Assembly: GCA_034620365.1 (NCBI GenBank)
Contig: JAQGEQ010000020.1
Span: 186,001 to 250,000 of the forward strand
Direction of reading: 5' to 3'
From: Pegea sp. RAD2-039
Taxonomy: Eukaryota > Chordata > Thaliacea > Salpida > Salpidae
DNA: 64,000 nucleotides
In this document: piece after piece, positions 61,101 through 64,000 of the stretch
Position numbering within the stretch: the first letter of the stretch is position 1
How the letters are laid out: each line of letters opens with the position of its first letter
The notes under the pieces: generated by a model
What the model was told of the DNA's origin: nothing
What the model saw: only the letters and a program-made list of their open reading frames with translations
Databases searched by the model: none
Program-made: the position numbers and the translations under genes

Positions 61101-63914
61101 CAACATATACAATACCAAATACTTATAAGTGTTGAAAGTGTCAAGGTTAGTTCCAAATATTTTTCAGTTAATTTTTATTTGTGATTTTAAAGTTAATAAG
61201 TTACAAATTAAACATGAACTCATCAAAACATTTCAAACTAAATTGAAATAAACTGATTTCAGCGCAAATTAATATCAGACAAACGATATAGCAATCGCCG
61301 TCTAGATATGCTGTCAGCTTTGGTTCTTTTCTGCAATTGCATCGACTCGTTGCCTTCACCTCAACGAATTATTGTAACAAAACTATCTCTAGCTCTTTCA
61401 GTCCAACCAGTTAGTAACTTTCAAACTTCAAAATATTCTAATTATTTTGAACTCTTTTCAAGAGACTTCTTCGAGATGAAGATCTTATTTCCTTACTCGC
61501 TCAAATCTCACATCTCGAAAGACTCGGGTCACGTGGTCTACTCCGATTATCCTACGAAGCCACTGACCTTTCGGGTTTCTATTGGCATCGTATGTTGCTG
61601 GACACATATTTGAATAATCTTCACGTGGACACTTATGACGTCACGGATCTTCATGTAAGTTTGTAAAAGTGAAAAATTAAGTAGAAGCAATAGGAAGTTG
61701 TTGAAGTTTCTCGCGGTTATGACGTCATCAACTAACAGTAAATTTTTCAATTTTTTCAGTTTATGATGTCAGCTTTAGAGGATTGTGTCCCTTGCTTAAG
61801 ATCTGTTTTGCATCTTGAATCTTCAAAGGTCTTAGTTGATAATTACCGGAGTTCAATTATCGAGACTTTTCGAGAAGAATTTTTAAACAAATTTTACAAA
61901 AGTAAAAATCACTTCTCACAAAACATCAACTTTCAAAGTTGATGAACGCAGATGTAGAAAATGATCTTCGCTTATCAGTTCATACTCATCTTAAAATAGA
62001 TGATCGGAATCCTTTTAGAGTAGGAATCAAATCCTTGCGACAAGGACTTGCTCTCAGCCCTATCAACTTTATGGGAGAATTTATCGACATCAAAGGTTTT
62101 CAACTTGAAATGACGTCATCGGAGCTAAACTGATTGCTTTCAGCGAAAACAACTCATTACCTCGATCAGACTTTTTATAATCTCACAACTGTTGCTCTTC
62201 ACGACTGGAAGACTTATGGTGAAATGAGGAAGATCGCTTCGGATAAATATCAACTTGAGATGCAAGAAGTTGGTGGGTTTCTTGACTTATGAAAAATTTA
62301 ACGAAATTATTCCAAGGTTCATCTTCCCAATCAACAACTGGAACAAGGACTTGATGTTTTAGAAATTATGAGAAATATTCACGTTTTTGTTCCTAAATAT
62401 CTCTACAATCTCAGCAACCAAGTTTGTTTGTTTGAACAATTTTAAAGCTTCTGATTTATTAAAAGATTTACTGAAATAATAAATTTGTTTAGATATTTGT
62501 AGAAAGATGGAGTAACAACAAACATCTGAATACAATCAACATTCAGCATATTGCAAATTCCATCAGAACCCACGGCACCGGAATCATCAACACCACTGTA
62601 AATACCTACTTCTCAATTTAGAGTCTTTGATCTTTTAATCTTCTTCTAGGTCAACTTCACTTTTCAATTCTTGAAGAAGAAGTTTTTCATTTTTTCACAA
62701 TTTCTTTTTGATGAACACATCAAGTCGAGACTTGTGAAAGTAAACCTCCAAGTCACTTAACCTCCCTCCTTTTTTTAATCTCTCTTTTTTAGGATATTAG
62801 AGAGTTTCGTACAAATTGTGAGTCTTTACATCATCAGTATCCTTTTGAATCTGCTGAAAGATTCAACCGTGGGATCAGGAAGCTAGGATTAGCTCAAGAT
62901 GGAAGCACTTTTCTCGATCAATTCCGGCTTCTAATCTCTCATATTGGTGAGACACTTCTCGCTCTAAACTCTGTCATGAACAGAATGTTGTCAGGAAACG
63001 CTATGGGTTACATCAGGATGGTACGAACTGGTGGCTTGCACTTTTGTAGCGATGGAATCAGTTTTGTTCCTGATCTAGAAGAGATTGTTAACTTCGAAGA
63101 GCTAGCAAAAGCTGATTTAATTAGTGATGAGGTTGACTTGATCTTCTAAGTGAGATTTATTGAGATTAGTTTTTACAGGTCACTGAATCCTTTACTCAAT
63201 TTGATTCTTGTGTTGGAACATTAGCTAAGAATGCAGCCGAGGGTTCAGATTACTTTCGATTGTTAGTTGATGTGTTTGCACCAGAGTTTCGAGATAAGAA
63301 GAATATGCATTTGCTCAATTTTTATGCAATTATTCCCCCCTTGGTAACTTTATTTGGCAAAAAACTCCTAAAATATTTCACCATTTGATTTCCAGACTAT
63401 TAATTTCGTGGAACATGTCATCATAAGTAAAGAGAAGATGAATAAAAAGAATAAAACCGGAGCTGCGTTTACTGATGATGGTTTCGCGATGGGTTAGTTC
63501 TTCAAAATTTGTGTATCGATTTTGAAAATTTATGAACAGGATTGGCTTATATACTCAAACTGTTGAACCAAAACTCACAATTCGATGCTTTACATTGGTT
63601 TTCGAGCGTGCGTAAGAAGTATACAAACGATTCCCAGCAACAACAACAAGGTAACAAACGGGGTGGTTTTGATGAGAGTGAAAATTTACAACAAACCAGA
63701 ACTCTGGCTCTAAAAAGGATTGGGATCTATCAACGGGTTAGATAGTGAACAAGTATTATTTATTTGGTTTATTTGTTCTATTTTTCAGGAATTTGATCTT
63801 TTGAACTATTCTTTAAGCAGCGCACGAATATTTTTTAGAGCAGGTTCTCAAGAAAAGACTGAAAATGAGAAAACAACAAAAAATGGTTTTGATCAAATTA
63901 CATTTCATAACTAA
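58125..63914 (+). CDS. WASHC4: WASH complex subunit 4 (SWIP)
   Basis: A complete gene of about 20 exons colinear with human WASHC4. Start ATG 58125 (MESNDAT; exon to 58146), exon 58633-58798 ([20 protein letters not shown] ... [12 protein letters not shown]), exon from 59307 ([39 protein letters not shown]), then conserved blocks [136 protein letters not shown] and [18 protein letters not shown]. The short acidic/Lys tail ends ...QITFHN. SWIP is a core subunit of the WASH complex, which drives Arp2/3 actin assembly on endosomes for retromer sorting (family knowledge). Intron 58799-59306 contains an unexplained open frame. The N-terminus is poorly conserved. Confidence 0.95.
58959..59306 (+). 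other. Coding-like open frame inside a WASHC4 intron, broken by one frameshift
   Basis: From ATG at 58959 an open frame reads [20 protein letters not shown], then [20 protein letters not shown] and [16 protein letters not shown]. At a seven-A run (59200-59206) it would continue only with one extra A, giving [34 protein letters not shown], which runs without stop into the WASHC4 exon in WASHC4's own frame. Base composition and amino-acid mix look coding. Human WASHC4 has no such segment. It could be a decayed or nested gene, an alternative exon, or chance. I do not recognise the family. Confidence 0.35.
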
Positions 63915-64000
63915 AGTTGTTTTAAACTATTTAAGTTTTTTATGAAATTTATTTTAGATATTTTGTTCTAAAAATAACTTAGTAAGATTTTTTTGAAATT

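Overview
The window is nuclear DNA from an animal, most likely an invertebrate. It is strongly AT-rich, its genes are split by GT-AG introns (many only 40-60 nt), and its proteins are animal housekeeping proteins. Relics of one LINE (non-LTR retrotransposon) family and tRNA-like SINEs are present. I cannot name the phylum. No bacterial, viral or organellar segment is evident.

Layout: LRR1 5' part (1-1026, minus, cut by the window edge); a small membrane-protein candidate (2478-2819, plus); a LINE relic (2950-3760); a TXNDC16-like ER thioredoxin protein (4853-9231, minus); an SLX4-like tandem UBZ4 protein (12095-12898) followed 94 nt later by TOMM20 (12993-14075); a two-TM SLATT-like protein (14778-16336); an unrecognised gene ending in an odd zinc finger (17675-19888, minus); a gene-poor block with possible exons (19889-23567); ANAPC4 (23568-27523, minus); a repeat; a ribonuclease T2 homologue with two catalytic His replaced (29380-31938); muskelin (34655-37946), convergent with a SWIM/pseudo-Ulp1/PHD-like protein (38057-40793, minus); a second LINE relic (41830-42830); CHD1 (43286-52934, minus) carrying a 1.5-kb intronic minisatellite; 5 kb with SINE and LINE debris; and WASHC4 (58125-63914, plus).

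The recognised genes are unrelated housekeeping functions: replisome disassembly, DNA repair, mitochondrial import, ER folding, anaphase-promoting complex, chromatin remodelling and endosomal actin. They do not form one pathway. The notable features are (i) about 43 tandem 36-bp units in a CHD1 intron, most carrying a perfect CCAAT-box (NF-Y) consensus, next to a weak splice donor; (ii) a predicted catalytically dead RNase T2; (iii) a domesticated-transposase-like SWIM protein with a decayed Ulp1 protease fold; (iv) a SLATT-like gene in an animal; (v) acceptor-like TTTTAG sites just before many start codons and a candidate bicistronic pair, suggesting spliced-leader trans-splicing; and (vi) a surplus of the palindrome TGACGTCA.

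Gene models were spliced by eye from phase-compatible GT-AG junctions. Exon ends given explicitly are those I traced. Other internal boundaries are approximate.
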